NCBI RefSeq assembly: GCF_017301635.1
Contig: NZ_CP071091.1
Coordinates: 2,926,001 to 2,990,000, forward strand
DNA: 64,000 nucleotides
Direction of reading: 5' to 3'
From: Myxococcus landrumus
GTDB lineage: Bacteria; Myxococcota; Myxococcia; Myxococcales; Myxococcaceae
Made by a program: the position numbers and the translations under genes. The notes below the pieces were generated by a model. It worked only from the letters and a program-made list of their open reading frames with translations. It made no database searches and was not told the DNA's origin. Shown here one piece after another: positions 1-7,938 of the stretch; position 1 is the stretch's first letter; each line of letters opens with the position of its first letter.

Positions 1-528
1 GACGGCAAGCCGCGCTGCGTGGCTTGCTACATGTGCGCGACCATCTGCCCGGCGCAGTGCATCTACATCGAGGCGGGTGAGACCGAGGAGCAGGACGCGG
101 CTGGCGAGTCGCGCGTCATCGAGAAGTACCCGACCCAGTTCGTCATCGACGAGCTGCGCTGCATCGTGTGTGGCCTGTGCGTGGACGCGTGCCCGAAGGA
201 CGCCATCCGCATGGACACGTACATGCACACGCCGTCCGAGTACAACCGGCAGAACTTCGTCTACGACATCCCCAAGCTGCTCAAGGGGCCGCCGGTTTCG
301 CATCCGTCGGACCCGTGGAACAAGCGTGAGGGCTCCGAGGAGCCGCACCACGTCCACAAGGAGGCCCACACGCGCATTGGCGAGGGCCTGGTGCAGCTCA
401 AGACGCCGCAGCTGGGCGCGGGCCATGACCACCATGACCACGGCGCGCACGGCAAGGGTGCCGTGGCGCACGGCCAGACGGTGGTGACGCAGCAGGGTCC
501 CATCCAGGTGACGAAGTTCCTCAAGTAG
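1..528 (+). CDS. nuoI: NADH-quinone oxidoreductase subunit I (5' end outside window)
   Basis: The frame is open from the first base, so the N-terminus lies upstream; 175 residues are visible. NuoI carries two 4Fe-4S clusters that relay electrons from NADH towards quinone in the peripheral arm of respiratory complex I. Two ferredoxin motifs are seen: Cys at visible residues 6, 9, 12, 16 and at 54, 57, 60, 64, each ending in Cys-Pro. The C-terminal extension (about residues 116-157) is unusually His-rich, with the run [11 protein letters not shown]; most NuoI proteins stop soon after the second cluster. A Nuo operon presumably lies upstream. The family call is firm; the role of the tail is unknown. 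Confidence 0.93.
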   Translation, partial: DGKPRCVACYMCATICPAQCIYIEAGETEEQDAAGESRVIEKYPTQFVIDELRCIVCGLCVDACPKDAIRMDTYMHTPSEYNRQNFVYDIPKLLKGPPVSHPSDPWNKREGSEEPHHVHKEAHTRIGEGLVQLKTPQLGAGHDHHDHGAHGKGAVAHGQTVVTQQGPIQVTKFLK

Positions 529-542
529 GACGCCTCGCCCCC

Positions 543-606
543 CAAGCCCTCCGGGGCTTGCCGATGCCGGCCCGTCTCCCGCTCCCCAGCGGCAGGCGGG
601 CCGGAC
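543..606 (+). terminator. Two tandem hairpins downstream of nuoI
   Basis: CAAGCCC (543-549) pairs with GGGCTTG (554-560) over a 4-nt loop. CCGGCCCG (567-574) pairs with CGGGCCGG (597-604) and is followed by a short T stretch near 610. The position 15-80 nt after the nuoI stop fits a transcription terminator of the GC-rich, weak U-tract kind. Confidence 0.5.
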
Positions 607-773
607 TCGTTTCAGGGCGTGGGTGATGACGCTGCAGCTCTTCAATGCGCCTGGTGTCTGACAGCCGGGCATCCGTCCCTGGGACGGCGAGGAGTGCGGC
701 CGGGCGCGCGGCGGCGGGGGCCGCTGACTTTCGCTCGGGACGCGGACTCCGTAGGGTGGGTGGTGTCTTGTCG

Positions 774-1142
774 ATGAAGCGCTACCGCTTGTCTGTGTGC
801 AAGGGGTCGACCTGCAAGGCCGGCGGCGCGGACGCCGTGTATGCGACGGCCCGGGAGGCGCTGACCGAGAAGGGCCTGGTGCCGCGCTGCGAGCTCTACC
901 GGGGCGGCTGCTATGGCTTCTGCCACATGGGTCCCAACGTCGTGGTCCGCGAGGAGACCGGACGGAAGAGAGACCCGCTCTCCCCCGAGGACTACCAGCT
1001 CATGGGGTGGGACGGAGAGGTGTACTACTCGGAGATGACGCCGGAGAAGATGCGCCGCGTGGTGGCCGAGCACATCGCCCAGGACGCGCCCATCCCGGAG
1101 CTCTTCGGCCAGCCGGATACACCCGCGCCCGACGACGACTGA
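774..1142 (+). CDS. Thioredoxin-like [2Fe-2S] ferredoxin domain protein
   Basis: A 122-residue protein starting MKRYRLSVCKG. It has the thioredoxin-like 2Fe-2S ferredoxin pattern, Cys9 and Cys14 (C-x4-C) followed by Cys46 and Cys50 in RGGCYGFCHMGP, the same fold as NuoE and clostridial-type ferredoxins. A longer frame runs upstream to 645, but that extension is Ala/Arg-rich and low-complexity, so ATG at 774 is preferred; TTG at 768 is an alternative. The acidic C-terminus (PAPDDD) is probably disordered. It lies downstream of nuoI but beyond the hairpins, so it is probably transcribed separately. It is likely a small electron carrier with unknown partner. Confidence 0.8.
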   Translation: MKRYRLSVCKGSTCKAGGADAVYATAREALTEKGLVPRCELYRGGCYGFCHMGPNVVVREETGRKRDPLSPEDYQLMGWDGEVYYSEMTPEKMRRVVAEHIAQDAPIPELFGQPDTPAPDDD

Positions 1143-1166
1143 GGCGAGGATTCCGCCCTGCCGCGC

Positions 1167-3770
1167 TCAGGCCGCCGCGGGGGTGGGCGCGACGTCATCC
1201 TCGCCGTGCACACCATCCCAGTCCGAGGGAGGCGCCGCGACGATGTAGCGCGCGCAGCGGACCATGTAGACGGAGGAGACGGGGTCCTTGAAGGTGATGG
1301 CGGAGCGCTCGAAGAGGGCGTGTGCCTCGGCGAAGTGGCGCTGGTGATAGGCCGTCAGGGCCTGCGCATGCAGGGTGAGCTGCTCCTGCTGCGACGTGGA
1401 GAGCTCTCCCTTCCGCCCCACGAGCTCGTGCACACGCAGAGGCTCCGCCCTCCCCTTCAGACGCACCCGGTCCACCTCGCGGAAGACGTAGTTGTCGCCC
1501 GCGAGCAGCACCGTGCCATCGCCCACGAGCACGTAGGTGCCGTACACCTTGTTGAGCGACTCCAGCCGAGCCGCCAGCCCCACCGCGTCTCCGAGCACGG
1601 TGTAGTTGGACTTCAGCTCGCTGCCCATGTCGCCCACCACCACTTCTCCAGTGTCCACCCCGGCGCGGAAGCTCAGGCGGCGGCCGTACTTCTTCTCCCA
1701 GGCGTCCTGCTTGTCGGCCAGCACCGCGCGCATCTTGAGCGCGGCCTCACAGGCCAGGTGCGCGTGGCGCTCGGTGCGCACCGGCGCGCCCCAGAAGGCC
1801 ATCACCGAGTCGCCGATGTACTTGTCCACCTGCCCCGCCGTCGACCGCACCACCGCCGCCATCTCGAGCAGGTACTCGTTGAAGAGGCTGACAAGCTGCT
1901 CGGGCGTCATGCCCTCGGAGAGCCGCGCGAAGCCCTCGATGTCGCAGACGTACACGGACATCCGCCGGCGCTCGGGGCGCATCAGGCTCAAGTCCCGCGT
2001 CACCAACCGGGCGACCTCGGGGCTGACGTAGCGCCCCAGCGCCATCTGCACGAAGTCGCGAATCTGCTGCTCGTTGCGGAACGCATAGACGGTGGTGACG
2101 GCGAACGCCCCCACCATCGCCAGCAGCGGCCCCGCCATCGCCACCCAGAGACGCTGCTCGATGAAGAAGTAGAGCGCCGCGGCCGTGTAGCCCGCGCCCG
2201 CGAGCCCCAACCCGCTCAAGTACAGCACCACCCCGCGCACGGAGCGCAGCAGGAAGCTGAGCGACAGCGCGAGGAACGCCCCCAGGAACGCGAGCCCTAC
2301 CGTGAGGCCCAGGTCGTAGTCCTCGGGCGCTCGGGAGATGCCGTCCGAGCGGACGATGTTGGCCAGCGCCTGCCCAAGAATGGCACCGCCCGGCGTCTCC
2401 AGGCCGATGGGCGTGGGCCGCAGGTGGCCGGACTCGCCCGCCGTGCGCGTGAGCACGACGGTGCGCCCCTCCAAGTCGTTGTCGAACCGCGCGGGACGCT
2501 CGTCCGCCACGTCGAAGACGTTGAGCAGCACGTTCCACGCGCGAATGGAGCGCGACAGCGAGCCTCGTGAGCCACGCCCCGCGGTGGGCGCATCCCAGCG
2601 CATCAAGCTGAAGCCCGACGCGTCCATCGGCACCGAGTACACATCCCCCACGTGCAGCCGCCCGCCCGCGTAGCGAAGCACCCGCGTGTTGGCCAACCGC
2701 ATCGCCGCCGCCAGCGGCAGTGAAGGCAGCACATGGCGACCATCCCGAGCGGTGTAGGCCACCAGATGGGGGATGCCTCGCACCACCCCATCCGGGTCCG
2801 CGGAGAGCGTCGCCGCGCCATACCCCGCACCACCGCCGAGCAGCGGTGCCACCGGGTGCTGGAGCTGACGCACCTCCACGAGCCGGGCCGGGTCCAGCCC
2901 CTCCACGTGGACCTCCGCCAACGCGACGAAGAGGTCCGTGGGCCCCATGCGGAACGTGTCGTCCGAGGCCCGGCGCTCCTCGATGGCGGCCCCGGGGACA
3001 CCGAGCCTCGAGCCCAGCTCACGTGCATCCGCCTCGTCCGTGGCGGCGCCCCACACTTCCACCTGGCTGCCCGCGGGCATGACGTATGCGGGACGCTGCA
3101 CCGCGAGCACGGACTGGGCGCGAGCATGCGCCTCGGAGGAGCTGGGGAACGTGCCCACCTTCACGCGGTACGGCCAGAGCCGACTCGTGGGCGGCATCAC
3201 CCTCGAGCCCTGGGACTCCCAGGAGAACGACAGCAGCGCCTTGCCCGACTCCCGCTCCAGCAGCTCGCGGAACGCGGCATCGTCGCTGGAGATGGCGCCC
3301 GGCGACAGCTTCGGATTCACGCAGGCATTGGGGCTCAGCTCGGGGAACGGCAGGTCCAGGAGGACCAGCAGCGCCCCCTCTTCCACGAGGCGGTGCGCCA
3401 TGGCGCCCACCAGCTGCCGAGGCCACGGCTGGGTGGCCACTCCGGGCCGGTCGTCCTGACGGGCCTCGGCGAGCGTCTCGTCGTCGATGGCCACGACCAC
3501 GGCTTCGTCCGGCCGCTCCGAGCGAGCGCCCAGCTCCAGCACGCGCCAGTCGTAAGTGCGCCGCTCCAGCCCATCCAGCCAGTCGCGCGCGCCCTCCAGG
3601 AGCCCGGAGGGGCCCCACCCGGACGACTCGCCCCGGACCGCGCCGTGTTGGGGGGCTCGCAGATACACGAGGAGCCCCAGCACACAGCCGAAGAAGACGG
3701 CCATCGCCGACGAGAAGCCGAGCCGCTTGAAGAAGCGCCGGCTCGCGGAGTGAACGCGGTGTCCTTGCAC
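1167..3770 (-). CDS. CHASE2-domain class III adenylate/guanylate cyclase
   Basis: An 867-residue membrane sensor that probably makes a cyclic nucleotide. The order is a TM helix near residues 19-37, a large extracytoplasmic CHASE2 domain (about 40-430), three closely spaced TM helices (about 455-560) and a class III cyclase domain (about 600-785). The metal-binding Asp pair is seen at D610 (CDIEGF) and D654 (KYIGDSVMAF). The adenine-selecting Lys/Asp pair is plausible at K720 and D728. The transition-state Arg is present (R735), but the usual Asn four residues earlier is Gly (AVGLAAR). A short helical tail follows. Translation starts at GTG after GGGGGA. Domain calls are strong; catalytic competence is uncertain because of the Asn-to-Gly change. 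Confidence 0.9.
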   Translation of the reverse strand: MQGHRVHSASRRFFKRLGFSSAMAVFFGCVLGLLVYLRAPQHGAVRGESSGWGPSGLLEGARDWLDGLERRTYDWRVLELGARSERPDEAVVVAIDDETLAEARQDDRPGVATQPWPRQLVGAMAHRLVEEGALLVLLDLPFPELSPNACVNPKLSPGAISSDDAAFRELLERESGKALLSFSWESQGSRVMPPTSRLWPYRVKVGTFPSSSEAHARAQSVLAVQRPAYVMPAGSQVEVWGAATDEADARELGSRLGVPGAAIEERRASDDTFRMGPTDLFVALAEVHVEGLDPARLVEVRQLQHPVAPLLGGGAGYGAATLSADPDGVVRGIPHLVAYTARDGRHVLPSLPLAAAMRLANTRVLRYAGGRLHVGDVYSVPMDASGFSLMRWDAPTAGRGSRGSLSRSIRAWNVLLNVFDVADERPARFDNDLEGRTVVLTRTAGESGHLRPTPIGLETPGGAILGQALANIVRSDGISRAPEDYDLGLTVGLAFLGAFLALSLSFLLRSVRGVVLYLSGLGLAGAGYTAAALYFFIEQRLWVAMAGPLLAMVGAFAVTTVYAFRNEQQIRDFVQMALGRYVSPEVARLVTRDLSLMRPERRRMSVYVCDIEGFARLSEGMTPEQLVSLFNEYLLEMAAVVRSTAGQVDKYIGDSVMAFWGAPVRTERHAHLACEAALKMRAVLADKQDAWEKKYGRRLSFRAGVDTGEVVVGDMGSELKSNYTVLGDAVGLAARLESLNKVYGTYVLVGDGTVLLAGDNYVFREVDRVRLKGRAEPLRVHELVGRKGELSTSQQEQLTLHAQALTAYHQRHFAEAHALFERSAITFKDPVSSVYMVRCARYIVAAPPSDWDGVHGEDDVAPTPAAA

Positions 3771-3825
3771 GGGTCCCCCGAGAATACCCCGAGTCGCCGA
3801 GTGCGCGGGGCTTGTCGCGCACGCC

Positions 3826-3834
3826 TGCTATGCT
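3826..3834 (+). promoter_or_regulatory. Possible extended -10 promoter element for the lipoprotein gene
   Basis: TGCTATGCT has the TG-n-TATnnT form of an extended -10 element and lies about 30 nt upstream of the ATG at 3865, in the divergent region between the cyclase and lipoprotein genes. No convincing -35 hexamer stands at the usual spacing, so this is a weak call. Confidence 0.25.
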
Positions 3835-3864
3835 TCGAGGACTCGCAACAACCAGGGAAACCCC

Positions 3865-4734
3865 ATGAAACGCGTCCTCTTGTCCGCAGCGGTCGCCACC
3901 CTCTTCCTCGCCCCCCTGGCGTGTGACTTGGAGAAGACAGGCCAGCAGCTCACCGCCGACCATGTGATGGTGGGCACCCTCCTCGCCACCCCCGAGGTGG
4001 AGGTCTCCCCCCTGGCGCTCGCGGGCTTCGACGGGGGGAGCCAAATCCCCGACGGCGGCGCCGTCATCTCCCTTCCCGCCCAGACGGCGGCGCTCATCTT
4101 CTTCGGCTCCAAGAACGGCGAGAACTCGCAACCCTCGGGTGTCGCGGGCGCGAAGGCCACGCTTCAGCCCGTGGGCGGACAGGCCACCGCGCTGAACGAG
4201 GACGGCGCGGGGAGCTACAGCCGCACCAACGTGGCGGGCAGCGACCCGGAGCTGGCGTATCAGTCTGGCGCCACGTACCAGTTCATCGCCGCTCGGAACG
4301 GGACCCGTTACGTCGGCCAGGTCGACGACGCGCCCATTCAGGAGAAGATTGCGCAGCTCCATCCCCCCAAGGGCTTCCTCGAGCTCTCCTCGGGGACCGC
4401 GCTGACGTTCGACCGCGCGGCGGTGCCAGGCAACAAGGAGCGCACGCTGGGCTTCGTCACCGTGGTGCCGTTGAGCTCGGACGGTGAGAAGGGCGACCCG
4501 ACCTACTCCACCATGCCCACGACGCCCGTGGAGTTCCTCCAGCTCGTCGCCGTGCCGGGCTCCTACCGCGAGGCGCGCATCACCATTCCAGGCTCGGCCT
4601 TCCCCAGGGCCAACCAGACCTATCTCGTCATCTTCAACTCGGTGCGACTGGGCGGCGCCGAGTCCGACAACCTGTTCCTCGGCAGCGCGCTGATTGCCGG
4701 CATCGCGGACGTGGGCATCGTCCGGACGCACTGA
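3865..4734 (+). CDS. Hypothetical secreted lipoprotein
   Basis: A 289-residue protein with a type II signal peptide: two basic residues, a hydrophobic core and the lipobox LAPLAC with Cys at residue 20. The mature part looks beta-rich and has one blocky repeat of Gly/Ala/Asp turns; there is no recognised catalytic motif. It is transcribed alone, divergently from the CHASE2 cyclase, and ends convergently with the coiled-coil gene. It probably sits in the inner leaflet of the outer membrane. I do not recognise a family. Confidence 0.75.
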   Translation: MKRVLLSAAVATLFLAPLACDLEKTGQQLTADHVMVGTLLATPEVEVSPLALAGFDGGSQIPDGGAVISLPAQTAALIFFGSKNGENSQPSGVAGAKATLQPVGGQATALNEDGAGSYSRTNVAGSDPELAYQSGATYQFIAARNGTRYVGQVDDAPIQEKIAQLHPPKGFLELSSGTALTFDRAAVPGNKERTLGFVTVVPLSSDGEKGDPTYSTMPTTPVEFLQLVAVPGSYREARITIPGSAFPRANQTYLVIFNSVRLGGAESDNLFLGSALIAGIADVGIVRTH

Positions 4735-4765
4735 CGCGAGCATCAGGGGCTCTGCCCTCACGGCC

Positions 4766-4790
4766 CGCCGCGCGAAGCACCCGCGCGGCG
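4766..4790. terminator. Bidirectional terminator-like hairpin
   Basis: CGCCGCGCG (4766-4774) and CGCGCGGCG (4782-4790) form a perfect 9-bp GC stem over a 7-nt loop. It lies in the 63-bp gap between the convergent ends of the lipoprotein and coiled-coil genes. There is no T tract on either side. Confidence 0.55.
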
Positions 4791-4797
4791 CAGTGGC

Positions 4798-5715
4798 TCA
4801 GCCGGGCTCGATGTCGAGCTCGATGCGGCCCGCGAGCTTGAGGCGGAGCAGATGGCCCGCGAAGCGCTCGGCCTCCTCTCGGCCGAGGACATTGCGGAAC
4901 GCCGTGCCTTCCGCGACCTCCACCTCCAGCACGGCGCCGCGCTGGAGGAGCCGGAAGAAGTCCTCGCCTCCACCGGGCCGGGGCACGGACAGCGGCAACA
5001 TCCCCTTCAGCGGAAGGACTTCCCGCGCTCCACGCACGAGCTCTGACAGGGCGTGGGCATCCGGACGCACGTGCGCGGGAGCCACCCCTTCGTCCGGATA
5101 CAGCGGCGCGGGAGCCAGCGACACATCCTCCGTGGAGTCGTCGAGGAGGAAGCCGTACCGCGACGGAATCCGCCCCGTGAAGAGCAGACACAGCAATACG
5201 GGGGTGTCCCCCGTCACGCGCTCCACATGGAGGATGGAGCGCTCAGTCCCCACTCGACGAAGCAACAACGTGAGGTGGGGACGCTGGGCCGCGAGGTACC
5301 GCTGGACGCGGTCCTTCAACGTGCCGCGAATCTCCTCGAACGCGGAGGTGTAACCCGCCTCCGACTCCGCCTCGCGCGCGGCCAGCGCCTCGCGTGTCTT
5401 GGACAGGCGCTCCTCCGCATCGCGAAGGAAGTCGCCAGCGGAGGCCTGCGCTGGCACCAGGCCCGGCACTTCCGACGCCACGGGCTCCAGCCCCGCGGCG
5501 CGCACGGCGCCCAGGAGGAAGGAGCCCTGTTGGTTCAACCGCTCCCGCTCCTCGCGAAATCGCGCGACCGAAGCAGCATGCTCCAGCTTCAACTCCAGCC
5601 AGGCCTCATACCCGGACTCGAGCGTCTCCAACGCGCGCAGACGCGCGAGCGCCGCCTCTGGCCCTCCCGCCGCGCCCATGGGCCCCAACGCCCCACCCTT
5701 CGTCGACTCACTCAC
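4798..5715 (-). CDS. Hypothetical cytoplasmic protein with N-terminal coiled coil
   Basis: About 305 residues from GTG at 5715 (VSESTKGG); ATG at 5679, preceded by GGTGGGG, is an equally good start. The frame is open further upstream but that part is low-complexity. The first 130 residues are rich in Glu, Arg, Ala and Leu and look like a long coiled coil. The C-terminal half is compact alpha/beta with no catalytic motif that I recognise. No signal peptide is seen. It stands alone, convergent with the lipoprotein gene. Function unknown. Confidence 0.65.
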   Translation of the reverse strand: MSESTKGGALGPMGAAGGPEAALARLRALETLESGYEAWLELKLEHAASVARFREERERLNQQGSFLLGAVRAAGLEPVASEVPGLVPAQASAGDFLRDAEERLSKTREALAAREAESEAGYTSAFEEIRGTLKDRVQRYLAAQRPHLTLLLRRVGTERSILHVERVTGDTPVLLCLLFTGRIPSRYGFLLDDSTEDVSLAPAPLYPDEGVAPAHVRPDAHALSELVRGAREVLPLKGMLPLSVPRPGGGEDFFRLLQRGAVLEVEVAEGTAFRNVLGREEAERFAGHLLRLKLAGRIELDIEPG

Positions 5716-6024
5716 GGCCGCCGAGTCTACACCCGACCCCAGGTGAGACCGCCCTCGCCCGCTTGAAACTGCGCGACCGAGACGAACCGCCCTCACGCAC
5801 GCGGTCGACAAGGCCAACCCCTTGGAGGCTCCGCACGCCCGGGGGGGCCGAGCAGCGAGCCCCCATCCCGTCCCTGCACTCACGGCACCGGAGACATCGC
5901 TTGCATCGCAACCGCCGCGGCCCACCGAAAAGCCAGGGCCTCCATCCGAAGCCGACTCGCGGCACGGAGGGAGGCCCTCGCTTCACGACTCCACGCCTTG
6001 TCAGCGCGGAAGATTCGACTCAGC
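5716..6024. other. 309-bp intergenic region
   Basis: No convincing gene is seen; open frames here are Arg/Pro/Gly-rich artefacts of high GC. The one structure is an inverted repeat, AGGGCCTCC (5935-5943) with GGAGGCCCT (5970-5978), 9 bp with a 26-nt loop. It lies about 50 nt past the stop of the YtxH-like gene and may terminate that operon. Confidence 0.4.
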
Positions 6025-6309
6025 TCAAGACGTCCGGGAGGCCGGGCCGCCCTGCGACTGGGCACCCTCACGACCCAGCGTGTTCGCGAGGTAGTCCTGC
6101 CCGCCCTGCAGCCGGTTGCGCAGGTCATCCCGCAACTGGTTGCCCGTCTTGGGCGCGAAGAGCAGCCCCAGGCCCGCGCCCACGAGCAGGCCCGCGGCGA
6201 AGGCCCCCAGGACCGGAAGCACATCCTCCGTCGCGCTGCGACGGGTCTCCAGGCCGATGAGGTTGAGCAGGTCGTCCTTGTCCATCTTCTTGAGGGCGTT
6301 CAGGTTCAT
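6025..6309 (-). CDS. YtxH-like small membrane protein
   Basis: A 94-residue protein starting MNLNALKKMDKDDLL. One TM helix (about residues 28-50) carries the Gly-rich GAFAAGLLVGAGLGLLFAP pattern typical of YtxH/general-stress membrane proteins. An amphipathic tail with KTGNQLRDDLRNRL follows. Start ATG 6309 is supported by CTGGAG about 10 nt upstream; the frame extends further 5' without support. Last gene of the five-gene minus-strand operon 7787-6025. YtxH-type proteins are associated with envelope or general stress in other bacteria; the function here is inferred only. Confidence 0.75.
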   Translation of the reverse strand: MNLNALKKMDKDDLLNLIGLETRRSATEDVLPVLGAFAAGLLVGAGLGLLFAPKTGNQLRDDLRNRLQGGQDYLANTLGREGAQSQGGPASRTS

Positions 6310-6364
6310 TCGCGACTCCAGCGAGCGAGGTGCAACCAACGACGTGGGAATGAGAAAGGGAACG

Positions 6365-6823
6365 CTAGTAGGACGGCGGCCTCGGCTTGCCCGCCGCGGA
6401 TGCATCCGCCGCCGCCGTGCCGTCCATCGGCGGAGAAGGAGGCGGGCCCGACATCCTCCGCCCCGTCTGATAACCCTGAAGGGCCGTCTCGGCCATCCCC
6501 AGGAGCTCGTCCTTCACGAACGGCAGCGCCGCCAGCCGCACGCCGAGCCGAAGGATGCGGGCCGTCAGCGGGGTGAAGAGGCCCCCACCCAGCACGTAGC
6601 CCACGCCGATCGCCGCCGCCATCATCCCGTACGGGTTCCGCTCCACGCGGCCCCGGATGTCCAGCGTCTGGCCCAGGTCATCCACCGCGCCCCGCGCGTC
6701 ACTCCAGAGCTGCTGCGCCTCCGAGCCCAACTGGTCCACCCGACTGCCGAACCCCGCATCGGAGCCCTGCTGCTCCCGGGACGCGGGGTCGCCATTGCCT
6801 GAAGCCCCTGGATAGTTCGTCAT
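6365..6823 (-). CDS. Hypothetical membrane protein of the small-envelope operon
   Basis: A 152-residue protein. A polar, Gln/Asp-rich N-terminus (1-55) is followed by RVERNPYGMMAAAIGVGYVL, resembling the C-terminal membrane anchor of YqjD/DUF883 proteins. A second hydrophobic stretch then follows near 80-105, and the tail is Pro/Ala-rich. It is fourth in the operon, 36 nt downstream of the YqjD-like gene and 55 nt before the YtxH-like one. Membrane location is likely; there is no known catalytic motif. Confidence 0.7.
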   Translation of the reverse strand: MTNYPGASGNGDPASREQQGSDAGFGSRVDQLGSEAQQLWSDARGAVDDLGQTLDIRGRVERNPYGMMAAAIGVGYVLGGGLFTPLTARILRLGVRLAALPFVKDELLGMAETALQGYQTGRRMSGPPPSPPMDGTAAADASAAGKPRPPSY

Positions 6824-6859
6824 GAGTGTCCTCTCCCGTCTTGCCGTCCGCGGCGCCGC

Positions 6860-7060
6860 TCAGCGGCGCGAGGCGATGCGCCCGATGAGGAAGCCCACGG
6901 CCACGGCCCCCAGCAAGCACGTCCCGGGGTTGGCCCGGATGAAGCTCACCACACGGTTGTTCATGTCCACCAGGTTCTGCCGCGCCTCATCGAGCTGCGG
7001 CACCACTCGGTCCTGGAGCTGTCGGGCCCGGTCGGCCACCTGCTGCGGGTTCATGTCCAT
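6860..7060 (-). CDS. YqjD/ElaB-like (DUF883-type) C-tail membrane protein
   Basis: A 66-residue protein starting MDMNPQQVADRARQLQ. Its N-terminal amphipathic helix, then a C-terminal hydrophobic helix ending GFLIGRIASRR after RANPG, is the plan of E. coli YqjD/ElaB, tail-anchored inner-membrane proteins of stationary phase reported to bind ribosomes. AGGAG nine nt before ATG 7060 decides this start over an in-frame TTG at 7081. It is the third gene of the operon. The family assignment rests on architecture, not close identity. Confidence 0.65.
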   Translation of the reverse strand: MDMNPQQVADRARQLQDRVVPQLDEARQNLVDMNNRVVSFIRANPGTCLLGAVAVGFLIGRIASRR

Positions 7061-7114
7061 GAAGGTGCTCTCCTCTTTCAAGAAGTAAACTGCCTGTGTC
7101 CCGGGACGGCCCGC

Positions 7115-7336
7115 TCAGCGGCGGGAGCCCAGCAAGTAGCCCACCGCGAACGCCGCCCCCACACATGTATAGGGATGGCGGCGCACCCACTCGCGCCAGT
7201 CCGCGACGAAGGCCACTTCCTCGCGCAGCTCGCTCACCGAGGTGGCCAGCTCCGCTCGCGTTCTTTCGATGTCCGCGCGCAGCATCGCGCTGGTGCGGGG
7301 CCCCAGGGGCTTGGGAGATCCGTTGCTAGCGCCCAT
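7115..7336 (-). CDS. DUF3618 domain membrane protein
   Basis: A 73-residue protein. IERTRAELATSVSELREEV is the DUF3618 signature helix, followed by a C-terminal membrane segment (HPYTCVGAAFAVGYLLGSRR). Start ATG 7336 has AAGGAG at good spacing and overlaps the end of the YqjE-like gene by 11 nt in another frame, suggesting translational coupling. DUF3618 genes commonly neighbour YqjE/holin-III genes in other bacteria, which matches the order here. Molecular role unknown. Confidence 0.8.
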   Translation of the reverse strand: MGASNGSPKPLGPRTSAMLRADIERTRAELATSVSELREEVAFVADWREWVRRHPYTCVGAAFAVGYLLGSRR

Positions 7337-7787
7337 TTGTGGGCTCCTTGAAGAGATGACCGTCTCCACCCTGGAGAGCATGGCCCGAGGCCACGGGGGC
7401 CGGGGCGGCGAATGCCGCCATGCTACGGGACAGCTCGTCCGTCGTGTCATCCATCATCCGCCGCGTCTTCAGACGCTGGAGGGCCCAAGCCACGCCGCCC
7501 CCACCCGCCGCCAGGTTGAGCAGCGCCACCAGTCCCAGCGCCCCCGCCCAGCCCACGCGAGGGGCCAGCACCGCCGCGAGCGCGCCGCACGCGAACGCAT
7601 AGCCCACGAGGATGAAGGGAACGAAGGCGACAATCAGCGCCACGTTCATCCCAGTGGCCTTCAAGTCCTCCGTCAGCTCCAGCCGAGCCAGCTGCAGGTG
7701 CTGCGTCACCAGCCGGCTGAAGCTCTCCGCCATGCGGCCGACGAGCGCGGCGAGCCCCCGCTCCGTCTGTTCGCTCCCCACGTGCAT
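7326..7787 (-). CDS. YqjE / phage-holin-superfamily (DUF1469-type) membrane protein
   Basis: A 153-residue, two-helix membrane protein: an amphipathic region (residues 8-45), TM about 48-75 and TM about 80-105, with a basic patch LKTRRMMDD after it. This is the YqjE/Actinobacterial-PHB layout, often called a phage holin family protein although usually chromosomal. It is the first gene of the operon; the SD is GGAG before ATG 7787. It starts the series YqjE - DUF3618 - YqjD-like - hypothetical - YtxH, all on the minus strand. No phage genes are nearby. Confidence 0.75.
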   Translation of the reverse strand: MHVGSEQTERGLAALVGRMAESFSRLVTQHLQLARLELTEDLKATGMNVALIVAFVPFILVGYAFACGALAAVLAPRVGWAGALGLVALLNLAAGGGGVAWALQRLKTRRMMDDTTDELSRSMAAFAAPAPVASGHALQGGDGHLFKEPTNGR

Positions 7788-7938
7788 TCACTCTCCGGCC
7801 GGCGCTCACGTCCTCACAGAGACCCAGAAGTGGCGCCAACCTAGGCACCCCTGCCCTCGGGGACAACCTCCCCTCTGGATGTCGTCTGTCCGGCGTTCGC
7901 TAGCGTCAGCCACTCAACGCGCCCGCCATCTCCCCACG

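Noticed and set aside
7326-7787. A 'phage holin' gene as a sign of a prophage
   Set aside because: It is a YqjE/DUF1469-type chromosomal membrane protein inside an envelope operon; no other phage genes or integrase are present.
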